A DNA stretch of 46,741 nt from Fontimonas thermophila (GTDB taxonomy: Bacteria; Pseudomonadota; Gammaproteobacteria; Nevskiales; Nevskiaceae): the NCBI RefSeq assembly GCF_900113085.1, contig NZ_FOOC01000015.1, positions 1 through 46,741 of the forward strand, written 5' to 3'. The stretch's first letter is position 1. Each line of letters begins with the position of its first letter. The notes under the pieces are model-generated. The model ran no database searches and was not told the DNA's origin. It saw only the letters and a program-made list of their open reading frames with translations. The position numbers and the translations under genes were made by a program. Positions 39,568 to 46,675 of the stretch are shown in pieces.

Positions 39568-39583
39568 ACACAAGGGGTTGGGG
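39568..39583 (+). promoter_or_regulatory. NrdR-like box 1 of nrdA (weak)
   Basis: The 16-mer ACACAAGGGGTTGGGG matches the palindromic NrdR consensus (acaCwAtATaTwGtGt) at 10 of 16 positions. It abuts the -35 hexamer and starts exactly 32 bp before the second box, the helical spacing expected for NrdR. Weak alone; the pair gives it weight. Confidence 0.45.
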
Positions 39584-39613
39584 TTGACGGTGATGCCGAC
39601 CACAAGATATGGT
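39584..39613 (+). promoter_or_regulatory. Predicted sigma-70 promoter of nrdA
   Basis: The -35 hexamer TTGACG (39584-39589) and -10 TATGGT (39608-39613) are separated by 18 bp. The second NrdR-like box covers the -10 and the first one touches the -35, an arrangement suited to repression. Confidence 0.55.
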
Positions 39614-39615
39614 CC
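39600..39615 (+). promoter_or_regulatory. NrdR-like box 2 of nrdA
   Basis: CCACAAGATATGGTCC matches the NrdR consensus at 11 of 16 positions, including the central ATAT. It overlaps the predicted -10 hexamer. Confidence 0.55.
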
Positions 39616-39698
39616 GCAGACTGCCACCGCTGCCTTGAGCGCAGCACCCGTGGCAGGGTTGTTTCCAGAAAATTCCGCTTAAACGGGGAGCCCGAAAA

Positions 39699-42659
39699 AT
39701 GCAGACCGAATCCATGGTTGCTCCGCCCGAATCCCGCCGCCCAGCCCCGGCACCGACCCCCGCAAGCACTGCCGAGCTTGCCGCCACCGCGCCCGGCGCG
39801 GTGAGGGTCATCCGCCGCAACGGCAAGGTCACGGCTTTCGATGCGTCCAAAATCCAGATCGCGATGACCAAGGCCTTCCTCGCCGTCGAGGGGGCCGGCG
39901 CGGCCGCATCGACGGCCATCCGCCAGAAAGTCGAAGCCCTGACCCAACAGGTGGTGCAGGCGCTCACCCGCCACATGAGCGGCGGCGGCACCTTGCACAT
40001 CGAGGACATCCAGGATCAGGTGGAGCTCGCCTTGATGCGCGCCGGCGAACACAAGGTCGCGCGCGCCTACGTGCTGTACCGCGAAGAACGGGCCAAGCAG
40101 CGCGCCGCCGCGGCCGCCGCCCAGCCGGCCAGCGAGAAACCGCGCCTGTCGATTACCCGCGACGACGGCGCCATTGTCCCGCTCGACGAGGCCCGCATGC
40201 GCCGGCTCGTCACCGAAGCCTGCGCGGGCTTGAGTGGCGTGAACGTCGATGAGATCGTCACGGCGGCCTTGCGCGACCTCTACGACGGCATGCCGGAAGC
40301 CGAGCTGTCGCAGGCCCTGATGCTGTCGGCGCGCGCGCGCATCGAGAAGGAGCCCAACTACACCTACGTCTCGGCGCGCCTGCTCCTCGATGCCCTGCGC
40401 CACGAGGCGCTCAAGTTCCTGGGCATGAGCGAGACTCGCCCGACCTTCGAGGAGATGAAGGCGCTGTATCCCGAATATTTCCGAGCCTACATCCACAAAG
40501 CGGTCGAGCTCGAACTTCTCGACCCTCGGCTTGCGCTCTACGACCTCGACAGGCTCGGTCGCGCGCTGATCGCCGAGCGCGACGGCAAGTTCGACTACCT
40601 CGGCCTGCAGACGCTCTACGACCGCTACTTCATTCACAGCAACAAGACGCGCTTCGAGCTGCCGCAGGCGTTCTTCATGCGCGTCGCGATGGGGCTTGCC
40701 ATCAACGAGGTCGAGCGCGAAACCAAGGCGATCGAATTCTACGAGCTGCTCTCCTCGTTCGATTTCATGAGCAGCACGCCGACACTGTTCAACTCCGGCA
40801 CGCTGCGTCCGCAGTTGTCGAGCTGCTATCTCACCCAGGTGCCGGACGATCTGCACGGTATCTTCGGCGCCATCCACGACAACGCCATGCTCTCCAAGTA
40901 TGCCGGGGGCCTGGGCAACGACTGGACGCCGGTGCGCGGCATGGGCTCCCACATCAAGGGGACCAACGGCAAATCCAATGGCGTCGTGCCGTTTCTCAAA
41001 GTGGCCAACGACACCGCCGTGGCCGTCAACCAGGGCGGCAAGCGCAAGGGCGCGGTCTGCGCGTATCTCGAAACCTGGCACCGCGACATCGAGGAATTCT
41101 TGGAGCTGCGCAAGAACACCGGCGACGATCGCCGCCGCACGCACGACATGAACACCGCCAACTGGGTGCCGGACCTGTTCATGAAGCGCGTGATGGAAGA
41201 CGGCCAGTGGACGCTGTTCTCGCCCGACGAGACGCCGGATCTGCACGACCTGGTCGGGACCGCCTTCGAGAGGCGTTACGTCGAGTATGAGCGGCTCGCC
41301 GACGAGGGGCGGATCAAGAACTTCAAGCGCCTGCCCGCCGTCCAGCTCTGGCGCAAGATGCTCTCCATGCTGTTCGAAACCGGGCACCCCTGGATCACGT
41401 TCAAGGACCCGTGCAACCTACGCTCACCCCAGCAGCACGCCGGTGTGGTGCACAGCTCCAATCTCTGCACCGAGATCACACTCAACACCAAGGCCGGCTC
41501 CGAGATCGCGGTCTGCAACCTGGGGTCCATCAATCTGCCGGCGCACATCACCGCGGACGGCCAGCTCGACCTCGCCAAGCTGGAAAAAACGGTGACGACG
41601 GCGATGCGCATGCTCGACAACGTCATCGACTACAACTATTACGCGGTCGCCGCGGCGCGCAACTCCAACCTGCGCCACCGCCCGGTGGGCCTGGGCGTGA
41701 TGGGCTTTGCCGATGCGCTGTACAAACTGCGCCTGCCGTACGAATCGGACGCCGCGATCCAGTTCGCCGACGAGTCGATGGAAGCGATCAGCTATTTCGC
41801 GATCAAGGCATCGACGGATCTCGCCGCCGAACGTGGCCGTTACTCGAGCTTCGAGGGCTCGCTGTGGAGCAAAGGGATTTTGCCGATCGACTCGATCAAA
41901 ATCCTCGCCGAGCAGCGGGGCGGCTATCTCAAGCAGGACACGAGCACCTCCGGCAAATTCGACTGGGACGCCCTGCGCCAGCGCGTGATGACCGTGGGCA
42001 TGCGCAACTCCAACACGATGGCGATCGCACCGACCGCCACCATCGCCAACATCACCGGCGTCTCCCAATCGATCGAACCCACCTACCAGAACCTCTACGT
42101 GAAATCGAACCTCTCGGGCGAATTCACCGTGGTCAACGAGTATCTGGTCAACGATCTCAAAAAGCTCGGACTGTGGGACGAGGTCATGGTCCACGATCTC
42201 AAGTACTTCGATGGCTCCGTGCAGCACATCGACCGCATCCCGGATGAGCTCAAGGCGCTCTACAAGTGCGCCTTCGAGATCGACCCCAAACGCCTGGTCG
42301 ATGCGGCCAGCCGCCGTCAGAAGTGGATCGACCAGGCCCAGAGCCTCAACCTCTACATGCGCGAGCCCTCGGGCAAGAAGCTCGACGAGCTCTACAAGCA
42401 CGCCTGGATCTCGGGGCTCAAGACCACGTATTACCTGCGCACCCTGGGCGCCACCCACGCCGAGAAAACCACGATCAGCGATCACCGCCTCAATGCCGTC
42501 AGCAACGCGGCCGGTCACGGTGCCGCGACCAAAGCCGCCGCCAAGCCGAAAACACCGGAACCGATCATCGCTCCGCCGGTGGCGGTCGCATCGGCAACCG
42601 ACGTCGGCGCCGCCAAGGTCTGCTCGATCCTCGACCCGGACTGCGAAGCCTGCCAGTAA
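39699..42659 (+). CDS. nrdA: Ribonucleoside-diphosphate reductase alpha subunit (class Ia)
   Basis: The 986-aa catalytic subunit reduces NDPs to dNDPs. It has two tandem ATP-cone-like domains: about residues 35-128 (VRVIRRNGKVTAFDASKIQI) and 150-230 (LSITRDDGAIVPLDEARM). E. coli NrdA has one cone and 761 residues. Active-site cysteines are Cys376 in LSSCYL, Cys590 in NLCTEITL and Cys606 in AVCNLGSINL. The C-terminal redox tail ends CSILDPDCEACQ, with a CxxC pair. GGGGAG precedes the ATG. nrdB follows after a 359-bp regulated gap, so the two genes probably have separate promoters. Confidence 0.97.
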   Translation: MQTESMVAPPESRRPAPAPTPASTAELAATAPGAVRVIRRNGKVTAFDASKIQIAMTKAFLAVEGAGAAASTAIRQKVEALTQQVVQALTRHMSGGGTLHIEDIQDQVELALMRAGEHKVARAYVLYREERAKQRAAAAAAQPASEKPRLSITRDDGAIVPLDEARMRRLVTEACAGLSGVNVDEIVTAALRDLYDGMPEAELSQALMLSARARIEKEPNYTYVSARLLLDALRHEALKFLGMSETRPTFEEMKALYPEYFRAYIHKAVELELLDPRLALYDLDRLGRALIAERDGKFDYLGLQTLYDRYFIHSNKTRFELPQAFFMRVAMGLAINEVERETKAIEFYELLSSFDFMSSTPTLFNSGTLRPQLSSCYLTQVPDDLHGIFGAIHDNAMLSKYAGGLGNDWTPVRGMGSHIKGTNGKSNGVVPFLKVANDTAVAVNQGGKRKGAVCAYLETWHRDIEEFLELRKNTGDDRRRTHDMNTANWVPDLFMKRVMEDGQWTLFSPDETPDLHDLVGTAFERRYVEYERLADEGRIKNFKRLPAVQLWRKMLSMLFETGHPWITFKDPCNLRSPQQHAGVVHSSNLCTEITLNTKAGSEIAVCNLGSINLPAHITADGQLDLAKLEKTVTTAMRMLDNVIDYNYYAVAAARNSNLRHRPVGLGVMGFADALYKLRLPYESDAAIQFADESMEAISYFAIKASTDLAAERGRYSSFEGSLWSKGILPIDSIKILAEQRGGYLKQDTSTSGKFDWDALRQRVMTVGMRNSNTMAIAPTATIANITGVSQSIEPTYQNLYVKSNLSGEFTVVNEYLVNDLKKLGLWDEVMVHDLKYFDGSVQHIDRIPDELKALYKCAFEIDPKRLVDAASRRQKWIDQAQSLNLYMREPSGKKLDELYKHAWISGLKTTYYLRTLGATHAEKTTISDHRLNAVSNAAGHGAATKAAAKPKTPEPIIAPPVAVASATDVGAAKVCSILDPDCEACQ

Positions 42660-42674
42660 GCCCCGCAGCGACTG

Positions 42675-42703
42675 GCGCGGAAGGCCTTGAACACCTTCCG
42701 CGC
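42675..42703 (+). terminator. Stem-loop after nrdA
   Basis: GCGCGGAAGG (42675-42684) pairs perfectly with CCTTCCGCGC (42694-42703) over a 9-nt loop, starting 15 bp past the nrdA stop. There is no T-run, so partial termination or transcript stabilisation is more likely than a full intrinsic terminator. Confidence 0.5.
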
Positions 42704-42717
42704 TGGCAGCTGGGCGC

Positions 42718-42726
42718 TGTGCACAA
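42718..42726 (-). promoter_or_regulatory. Near-consensus DnaA box upstream of nrdB
   Basis: On the minus strand the 9-mer reads TTGTGCACA, one mismatch from TTATNCACA. Its core TGTGCACA is a perfect 8-bp palindrome, so it can also be read on the plus strand with a weaker match. Confidence 0.35.
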
Positions 42727-42776
42727 AGCCTTGGACAAGGCCGTGCGCAGGCTGTGCGCCGCACCCCCGCAAAGCC

Positions 42777-42785
42777 TGTGCATAA
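42777..42785 (-). promoter_or_regulatory. Perfect DnaA box upstream of nrdB
   Basis: The minus strand reads TTATGCACA, identical to the DnaA box in front of nrdA but in opposite orientation. It lies just upstream of the first NrdR-like box. Confidence 0.6.
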
Positions 42786-42806
42786 CCGCCGGACAAGCGG
42801 TGTGAA

Positions 42807-42822
42807 TCACTATATGTTGCGG
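42807..42822 (+). promoter_or_regulatory. NrdR-like box 1 of nrdB
   Basis: TCACTATATGTTGCGG matches the NrdR consensus at 12 of 16 positions, including the CTATAT core. It covers the candidate -10 TATGTT. The partner box begins exactly 32 bp downstream. Confidence 0.65.
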
Positions 42823-42838
42823 TGTCCCACCTGGACAA

Positions 42839-42854
42839 TCACAAGCTATCGTGT
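42839..42854 (+). promoter_or_regulatory. NrdR-like box 2 of nrdB
   Basis: TCACAAGCTATCGTGT matches the NrdR consensus at 12 of 16 positions. The gap to box 1 is 16 bp, which places both boxes on the same face of the helix. Confidence 0.6.
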
Positions 42855-43018
42855 TTCCTCTTGACGTTCTGCGCGCACAGGCGCACGCTTGGGGGCACGC
42901 TCGGCCCGGTGTGACGCCCGTGGCGTCCACCCCGTCCGAACCGCACTGAACAACAACCCGACACCGCGCGCGGACATTGCATCCGCGTGTTCGAACTCGA
43001 AATCAAGGAGCCAGACTC

Positions 43019-44191
43019 ATGCTGACCTGGGACGACACCCCGAGCACCACGGTCGAACCGACCTCGACGGCGGGCGCGCGCAAACCGCATCCCGCTGTCG
43101 TCGAACGTGCGGTGCATGGCTCGGGACCCGCCATCGCCGGCGCCACCGGCCTCGAGGATCTGGAAATGGGCGCCCGCCGCATCCACGTGGACGACAAGAG
43201 AATCATCAACTGCCGGGCGGACTTAAACCAGCTCGTCCCGTTCAAGTACAAGTGGGCCTGGGAGAAATACCTCGCCGCCTGCAACAACCACTGGATGCCG
43301 CAGGAAATCGCGATGACCACGGACATCGCCCAGTGGCAAGACCCCAAGGGGTTCACCGAGGACGAGCGCATCATCATCAAGCGCGCGCTGGGCTTTTTCT
43401 CCACCGCCGATAGCCTGGTCGCCAACAACCTGGTGCTGGCCGTGTATCGCCACCTCACCAACCCGGAATGCCGCCAGTACCTGCTGCGCCAGGCCTTCGA
43501 GGAAGCGATCCACACCCACGCCTACCAGTACATCATCGAGAGCCTCGGCATGGACGAAGCCGAGGTCTTCAACATGTACCGGGAAATTCCGTCCATCCAC
43601 GACAAGGCGGCATGGAGCCTGCCCTATACCCAGAGCCTCGCCGACCCCAACTTCCACACCGGCACGCCGGAAGCGGACCGGCGCCTGCTGCGCGATCTCG
43701 TCGCGTTCTACGTCGTGTTCGAGGGCATTTTCTTCTACGTCGGCTTCGTGCAGCTTTTGAGCTTCGGCCGCCGTAACCGCCTGCCGGGAGCCACCGAGCA
43801 GATCCAGTACATCATGCGCGATGAGGCCATGCACATGAACTTTGGCATCGACGTGATCAACCAGATCAAGCTCGAAAATCCGCACCTGTGGACCGCCGAC
43901 TTCCAGGAAGAAGCGCGCACCATGATCCATGAGGCGACCCAACTGGAGATCCGCTACGCCCACGACACCATGCCGCGTGGCGTGCTGGGCCTAAATGCCG
44001 CCATGTTCAACGAATACATGGCTTTCATCGCCAACCGCCGCTGCGCCCAGATCGGCGTCAAAGAGATCTATCCCGGAGCCAGCAATCCGTTCCCGTGGAT
44101 GAGCGAGGTTCTGGATCTGAAGAAAGAAAAGAACTTCTTCGAAGCACGCGTGACCGAATATCAGACCGGCGGTGCCCTGAGCTGGGACTGA
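43019..44191 (+). CDS. nrdB: Ribonucleoside-diphosphate reductase beta subunit (class Ia)
   Basis: The 390-aa diiron subunit generates the radical used by NrdA. All ligands can be placed: Asp131 in FFSTADSLV, Glu162 and His165 in EEAIHTHAY, Glu235 in VVFEGIFFY, Glu269 and His272 in MRDEAMHM. The radical Tyr is retained as Tyr169 (ExxHxxxY), which argues for class Ia rather than the Phe-containing Ic type. The C-terminal interaction tail ends GGALSWD. ATG 43019 has AAGGAG upstream; an ATG at 42977 in frame lacks one. The N-terminal about 55 residues are longer than in E. coli (376 aa in total). Confidence 0.97.
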   Translation: MLTWDDTPSTTVEPTSTAGARKPHPAVVERAVHGSGPAIAGATGLEDLEMGARRIHVDDKRIINCRADLNQLVPFKYKWAWEKYLAACNNHWMPQEIAMTTDIAQWQDPKGFTEDERIIIKRALGFFSTADSLVANNLVLAVYRHLTNPECRQYLLRQAFEEAIHTHAYQYIIESLGMDEAEVFNMYREIPSIHDKAAWSLPYTQSLADPNFHTGTPEADRRLLRDLVAFYVVFEGIFFYVGFVQLLSFGRRNRLPGATEQIQYIMRDEAMHMNFGIDVINQIKLENPHLWTADFQEEARTMIHEATQLEIRYAHDTMPRGVLGLNAAMFNEYMAFIANRRCAQIGVKEIYPGASNPFPWMSEVLDLKKEKNFFEARVTEYQTGGALSWD

Positions 44192-44282
44192 TCGCACTGA
44201 TCACTGCCGGCACGGTCGAGCCGAGACGGCCGGCAGCAACCACTGCGGACTTATGGCCGCATCGCCCGGCCCGGCCCCATGA

Positions 44283-44318
44283 AAAACCCCTTGAATCCTC
44301 TCGGATTCAAGGGGTTTT
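44283..44318. terminator. Bidirectional intrinsic terminator between nrdB and tRNA-Gln
   Basis: A perfect 16-bp stem (44283-44298 with 44303-44318) has loop TCTC. AAAACCCC on one side and GGGGTTTT on the other give a U-tract in both directions. It can end nrdB from the left and the rplM-rpsI-tRNA-Gln transcript from the right. Confidence 0.92.
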
Positions 44319-44324
44319 GCGTAT

Positions 44325-44398
44325 TGGCTGGGGGACTAGGATTCGAACCTAGACTAGCGGAGTCAGAGTCCGCGGTCCTACCGTTAGACGATCCCCCA
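44325..44398 (-). tRNA. tRNA-Gln (anticodon CTG)
   Basis: The 74-nt gene folds fully. The acceptor stem TGGGGGA pairs with TCCCCCA. The anticodon stem GCGGA/TCCGC holds loop CTCTGAC with anticodon CTG at 44366-44364, reading CAG. The T arm is CTAGG-TTCGAAT-CCTAG. The 3' CCA is encoded (44327-44325). The U1-G72-type start is typical of tRNA-Gln. It lies 51 bp downstream of rpsI on the same strand and just before the shared terminator, so it may be cut from the ribosomal-protein transcript. Confidence 0.97.
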
Positions 44399-44449
44399 AG
44401 CGAAAGCCGCGTCGGGAGGCGGTGAGTATACCCCGCCGCCTCCGATAGA

Positions 44450-44848
44450 TCAGCGCTTGGAGTACTGAGTTCCGCGGCGCGCCTTGTGGAAACCGACTTT
44501 CTTGCGCTCGACCTCGCGCGCGTCCCGGGTGACGAGACCGGCGGCGCGCAGGGGCTTGCGCAGGTTCTCGTCATAATCGATCAGCGCGCGGGTGATGCCG
44601 TGACGGATCGCGCCGGCCTGGCCGGAGGGCCCGCCGCCGGCCACCGTGACCATGATATCAAAGCGGCCGACCGACTCGGTGACTTCGAGCGGCTGGCGCA
44701 CCAGCATGCGCGAAGTCTCGCGGCCAAAATACGCCTCGACGCTCTTGCCGTTGATCGTGATCGTGCCCTTGCCGGGCTTGAGGAACACACGCGCCGTCGC
44801 GGTCTTGCGGCGACCCGTGCCGTACTTGTAATCGATGGTCTTGGCCAT
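44450..44848 (-). CDS. rpsI: 30S ribosomal protein S9 (uS9)
   Basis: The 132-aa small-subunit protein has a C-terminal tail that reaches toward the P-site t[23 protein letters not shown], the [13 protein letters not shown] helix and the conserved ending RRGTQYSKR are present. It starts 17 bp after the rplM stop, the usual rplM-rpsI operon. Length is 2 residues above E. coli (130 aa). Confidence 0.98.
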   Translation of the reverse strand: MAKTIDYKYGTGRRKTATARVFLKPGKGTITINGKSVEAYFGRETSRMLVRQPLEVTESVGRFDIMVTVAGGGPSGQAGAIRHGITRALIDYDENLRKPLRAAGLVTRDAREVERKKVGFHKARRGTQYSKR

Positions 44849-44865
44849 GGGACGGGATCCGGGAA

Positions 44866-45294
44866 TTAGAGAGTGAGGGCTTTCGGCTGCTGTGCGGCAT
44901 GCGGGTGCGTGGGCCCCGCGTAGACTTTCAGCTTGCGGAACTGGGCATAGCCCAGCGGCCCCTTGGGCAGCATGCCCTTGACCGCCTTCTCGATCACGCG
45001 CTCGGGATGCCGGGCGAGCACCTCATCCAGATTCTGCACGCGAAGCCCACCCGGATACTCGGTGTGCCGGTAGTAGAGCTTGTCCTGACGTTTGTTGCCC
45101 GTGACCCGCACCTTCTCGGCGTTGATGACGACGATGTAGTCGCCCGTATCGGCATTCGGGGTGTACTCGGGCTTGTGCTTGCCGCGCAGGCGGAAGGCGA
45201 TTTCGCTCGCCAGCCGGCCCAGCGTCTTGTCCGTTGCGTCAATGACGTACCAATCACGCTTGACGGTCTCGGACTTCGCGAAGACGGTCTTCAT
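44866..45294 (-). CDS. rplM: 50S ribosomal protein L13 (uL13)
   Basis: The 142-aa protein is an early-assembly 50S component. [39 protein letters not shown] (in part), [10 protein letters not shown] and MLPKGPLG are diagnostic. Length equals E. coli L13. ATG 45294 with AGGACAGGA upstream is the real start; the frame stays open to 45591 without homology. The leader contains strong secondary structure (see 45313-45362). In E. coli the rplM-rpsI operon is autoregulated by L13. Confidence 0.98.
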   Translation of the reverse strand: MKTVFAKSETVKRDWYVIDATDKTLGRLASEIAFRLRGKHKPEYTPNADTGDYIVVINAEKVRVTGNKRQDKLYYRHTEYPGGLRVQNLDEVLARHPERVIEKAVKGMLPKGPLGYAQFRKLKVYAGPTHPHAAQQPKALTL

Positions 45295-45312
45295 CGGTCC
45301 TGTCCTATGTCG

Positions 45313-45325
45313 GCCCCTTGGGGGC
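45313..45325 (-). promoter_or_regulatory. GC hairpin just upstream of rplM
   Basis: GCCCC (45313-45317) and GGGGC (45321-45325) form a 5-bp stem with a 3-nt loop, 19-31 nt before the rplM ATG. With the neighbouring palindrome it makes a structured mRNA leader that could control ribosome access. Confidence 0.35.
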
Positions 45326-45338
45326 TGGTTATCGTTCG

Positions 45339-45362
45339 GTTGGCCGGCCATGGCCGGCCAAC
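45339..45362. repeat. 24-bp perfect palindrome in the rplM leader
   Basis: The whole 24 bp equals its own reverse complement (built from two GGCCGGCC units around CATG). It lies about 45 bp upstream of the rplM start, in the likely 5' leader. A DNA-binding dimer site or a very stable RNA hairpin are both possible. Confidence 0.55.
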
Positions 45363-45491
45363 TTCGAAAGGCCGCGGATTCTAGCCGCGCCTGCCCGCTG
45401 GTGCAAGCACAGGGGTCGGGGCATGCGGCCGACCTGCCGCCACGCGAAACCGCAAGCACCAGCCCCATTCCCGGTGTGCGAGCCGCCCGCG

Positions 45492-46031
45492 TTATCCCGA
45501 ACCAGGCCGATGTGCGCGCAGCACGAAATAAAGGCCAGCATAGATGCGCGGCTCGATCAGCCGGCCGGCATCGCGCTGACGCTCCAGCCAAGCATCGATC
45601 TCGGTGAGCGGCACGACATGCACCTGGATATCCTCGTGCCCGACGCCGCCGCCGGCATGGACGCGCTCGAGGTCGTGCACCCGTACCAGATGCAGGATTT
45701 CTGAAGTAAGGCCAGCCGCCACCGGGCCGGACATGAGCAGTTCGGCGCGACGGCCGCGATAGCCGGTCTCCTCCTCGAGCTCGCGTAGCGCCGAGTCGAA
45801 CAGGGTCTCGTCCCGCAGATGTGCCTCGTCGCCGATCATGCCGGCCGGCAGCTCGATCGTACGCGCGCGCAAAGGCACGCGGTATTGCTCGACCAACACC
45901 AGCTCCTGGTGCGGCGTGATCGCGACGATGAACACGGCGCCCGTGCTATTGGTGCGGGCGACGTACTCCCAGTGCCCATCGCGCAGCAGGCGCAGGAAAT
46001 CACCGGTATGCAATTCCTGAATCGCGCTCAT
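45492..46031 (-). CDS. Nudix hydrolase, ADP-ribose-pyrophosphatase-like
   Basis: The 179-aa enzyme has a Nudix box ending [17 protein letters not shown] with REL-EEE-TGY intact. The first part reads GDEAHLRDE, so the Gly is seven residues from the Glu instead of the usual five. ELPAGMIGD upstream is the typical ADPRase entry. ADP-ribose or a similar sugar nucleotide is the expected substrate (inference). ATG 46031 overlaps the stop of the upstream methyltransferase (ATGA), so the two are coupled. Confidence 0.88.
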   Translation of the reverse strand: MSAIQELHTGDFLRLLRDGHWEYVARTNSTGAVFIVAITPHQELVLVEQYRVPLRARTIELPAGMIGDEAHLRDETLFDSALRELEEETGYRGRRAELLMSGPVAAGLTSEILHLVRVHDLERVHAGGGVGHEDIQVHVVPLTEIDAWLERQRDAGRLIEPRIYAGLYFVLRAHRPGSG

Positions 46032-46675
46032 CGGATTGCGCTCCTCGTCATACGGCGTGGCCAGGGGGTCGATGCGACGCGGGCACCACTGCCCTGCGCC
46101 AGCAGCGGGCACAGAGCGTCGAGCAGACCCGGAGCCGCCGCAGCAAATGCAAACGGCGGGTTGAGCACGAGCAAGCCGCAGGCATGCATCTGCCCGATGC
46201 TGGGCGCGCCGGTGTCGAGCTGCAAATCGAGCGCTTCGACGTCCACCATGGCGCGCATGCGCCGCAACCAGCGTTCGGTCTGCCAGCGATTCTTGTACGG
46301 GTACCACAGCGCATAAACACCGTGGCCGAAGCGGCGCAGCGCCGTCATGGTGAAGTCGGTGATGGCGTCGAACTCATCGGCACGCTCAAACGGCGGATCG
46401 ACCAATACAAGGCCGCGCCTCTGCCGTGGCGGCAACAGCGCCACCGCCTCATAGCCATCGCGCAGGTGCACGCTCGCCCGCGCATCGCCGGCCAGAGCCG
46501 TGCGCAACAGATTGGCCGTAGCGGGGACTTGTTCGCAGACGAGGATACGGTCTTGCGCGCGCGCAAGCTGCAGCGCCAGCAGCGGGGAGCCGGGATACCG
46601 CCGCAGTGGGCCATCGCCGTTGACGGCCCGCACCAGATCGAGATACTGTGTCGTGTCCCGGCTGATTGGTAACAC
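46028..46675 (-). CDS. rlmJ: 23S rRNA (adenine-2030 N6)-methyltransferase RlmJ, N-terminus missing or frameshifted
   Basis: The visible 215 aa match the C-terminal two-thirds of RlmJ: QYLDLVRAVNGDGPLRRYPG, the catalytic motif VLVDPPFERADEF, GVYALWYPYKN and a final GLLVLNPPF block. Family members are about 280 aa and begin with HAGNHADVLKH and the SAM-binding motif, both absent. In this frame a TGA occurs at 46717-46715, 14 codons before the GTG at 46675. The remaining 5' part must therefore lie beyond the right edge in another frame, or the gene is broken. A single-base indel near 46640-46715 (real or sequencing) is the simplest explanation. A genuine short protein starting at GTG 46675 would lack the cofactor site. 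Confidence 0.75.
   Translation of the reverse strand: MLPISRDTTQYLDLVRAVNGDGPLRRYPGSPLLALQLARAQDRILVCEQVPATANLLRTALAGDARASVHLRDGYEAVALLPPRQRRGLVLVDPPFERADEFDAITDFTMTALRRFGHGVYALWYPYKNRWQTERWLRRMRAMVDVEALDLQLDTGAPSIGQMHACGLLVLNPPFAFAAAAPGLLDALCPLLAQGSGARVASTPWPRRMTRSAIR

Larger units (their letters stand above)
39219..39698. promoter_or_regulatory. 480-bp divergent intergenic region with nrdA control sites
   Basis: There is no credible gene here. The left side supplies the leader of the minus-strand membrane protein. The right half holds a DnaA box (39530-39538), two NrdR-like boxes (39568-39583, 39600-39615) and a sigma-70-like promoter between and over them. A GGGGAG ribosome site precedes the nrdA ATG. 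The stretch 39250-39520 shows nothing I can name. Confidence 0.75.
42660..43018 (+). promoter_or_regulatory. 359-bp nrdA-nrdB intergenic regulatory region
   Basis: There is no credible gene here. In order it holds a strong hairpin after nrdA (42675-42703), a near-DnaA box (42718-42726), a perfect DnaA box (42777-42785), a pair of NrdR-like boxes (42807-42822, 42839-42854), and an AAGGAG ribosome site just before the nrdB ATG. A possible promoter is CGGACA (42790-42795), 17 bp, TATGTT (42813-42818). The remaining 42860-43005 stretch shows nothing I can name. Confidence 0.75.

Noticed and set aside
45295-45591. Longer L13 reading frame
   Set aside because: No homology before [16 protein letters not shown]13 is 142 aa in relatives. 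The extension region is the leader.
46032-46307. Longer Nudix frame
   Set aside because: It shadows rlmJ in another frame. The ATG at 46031 gives the normal domain start and an ATGA overlap.
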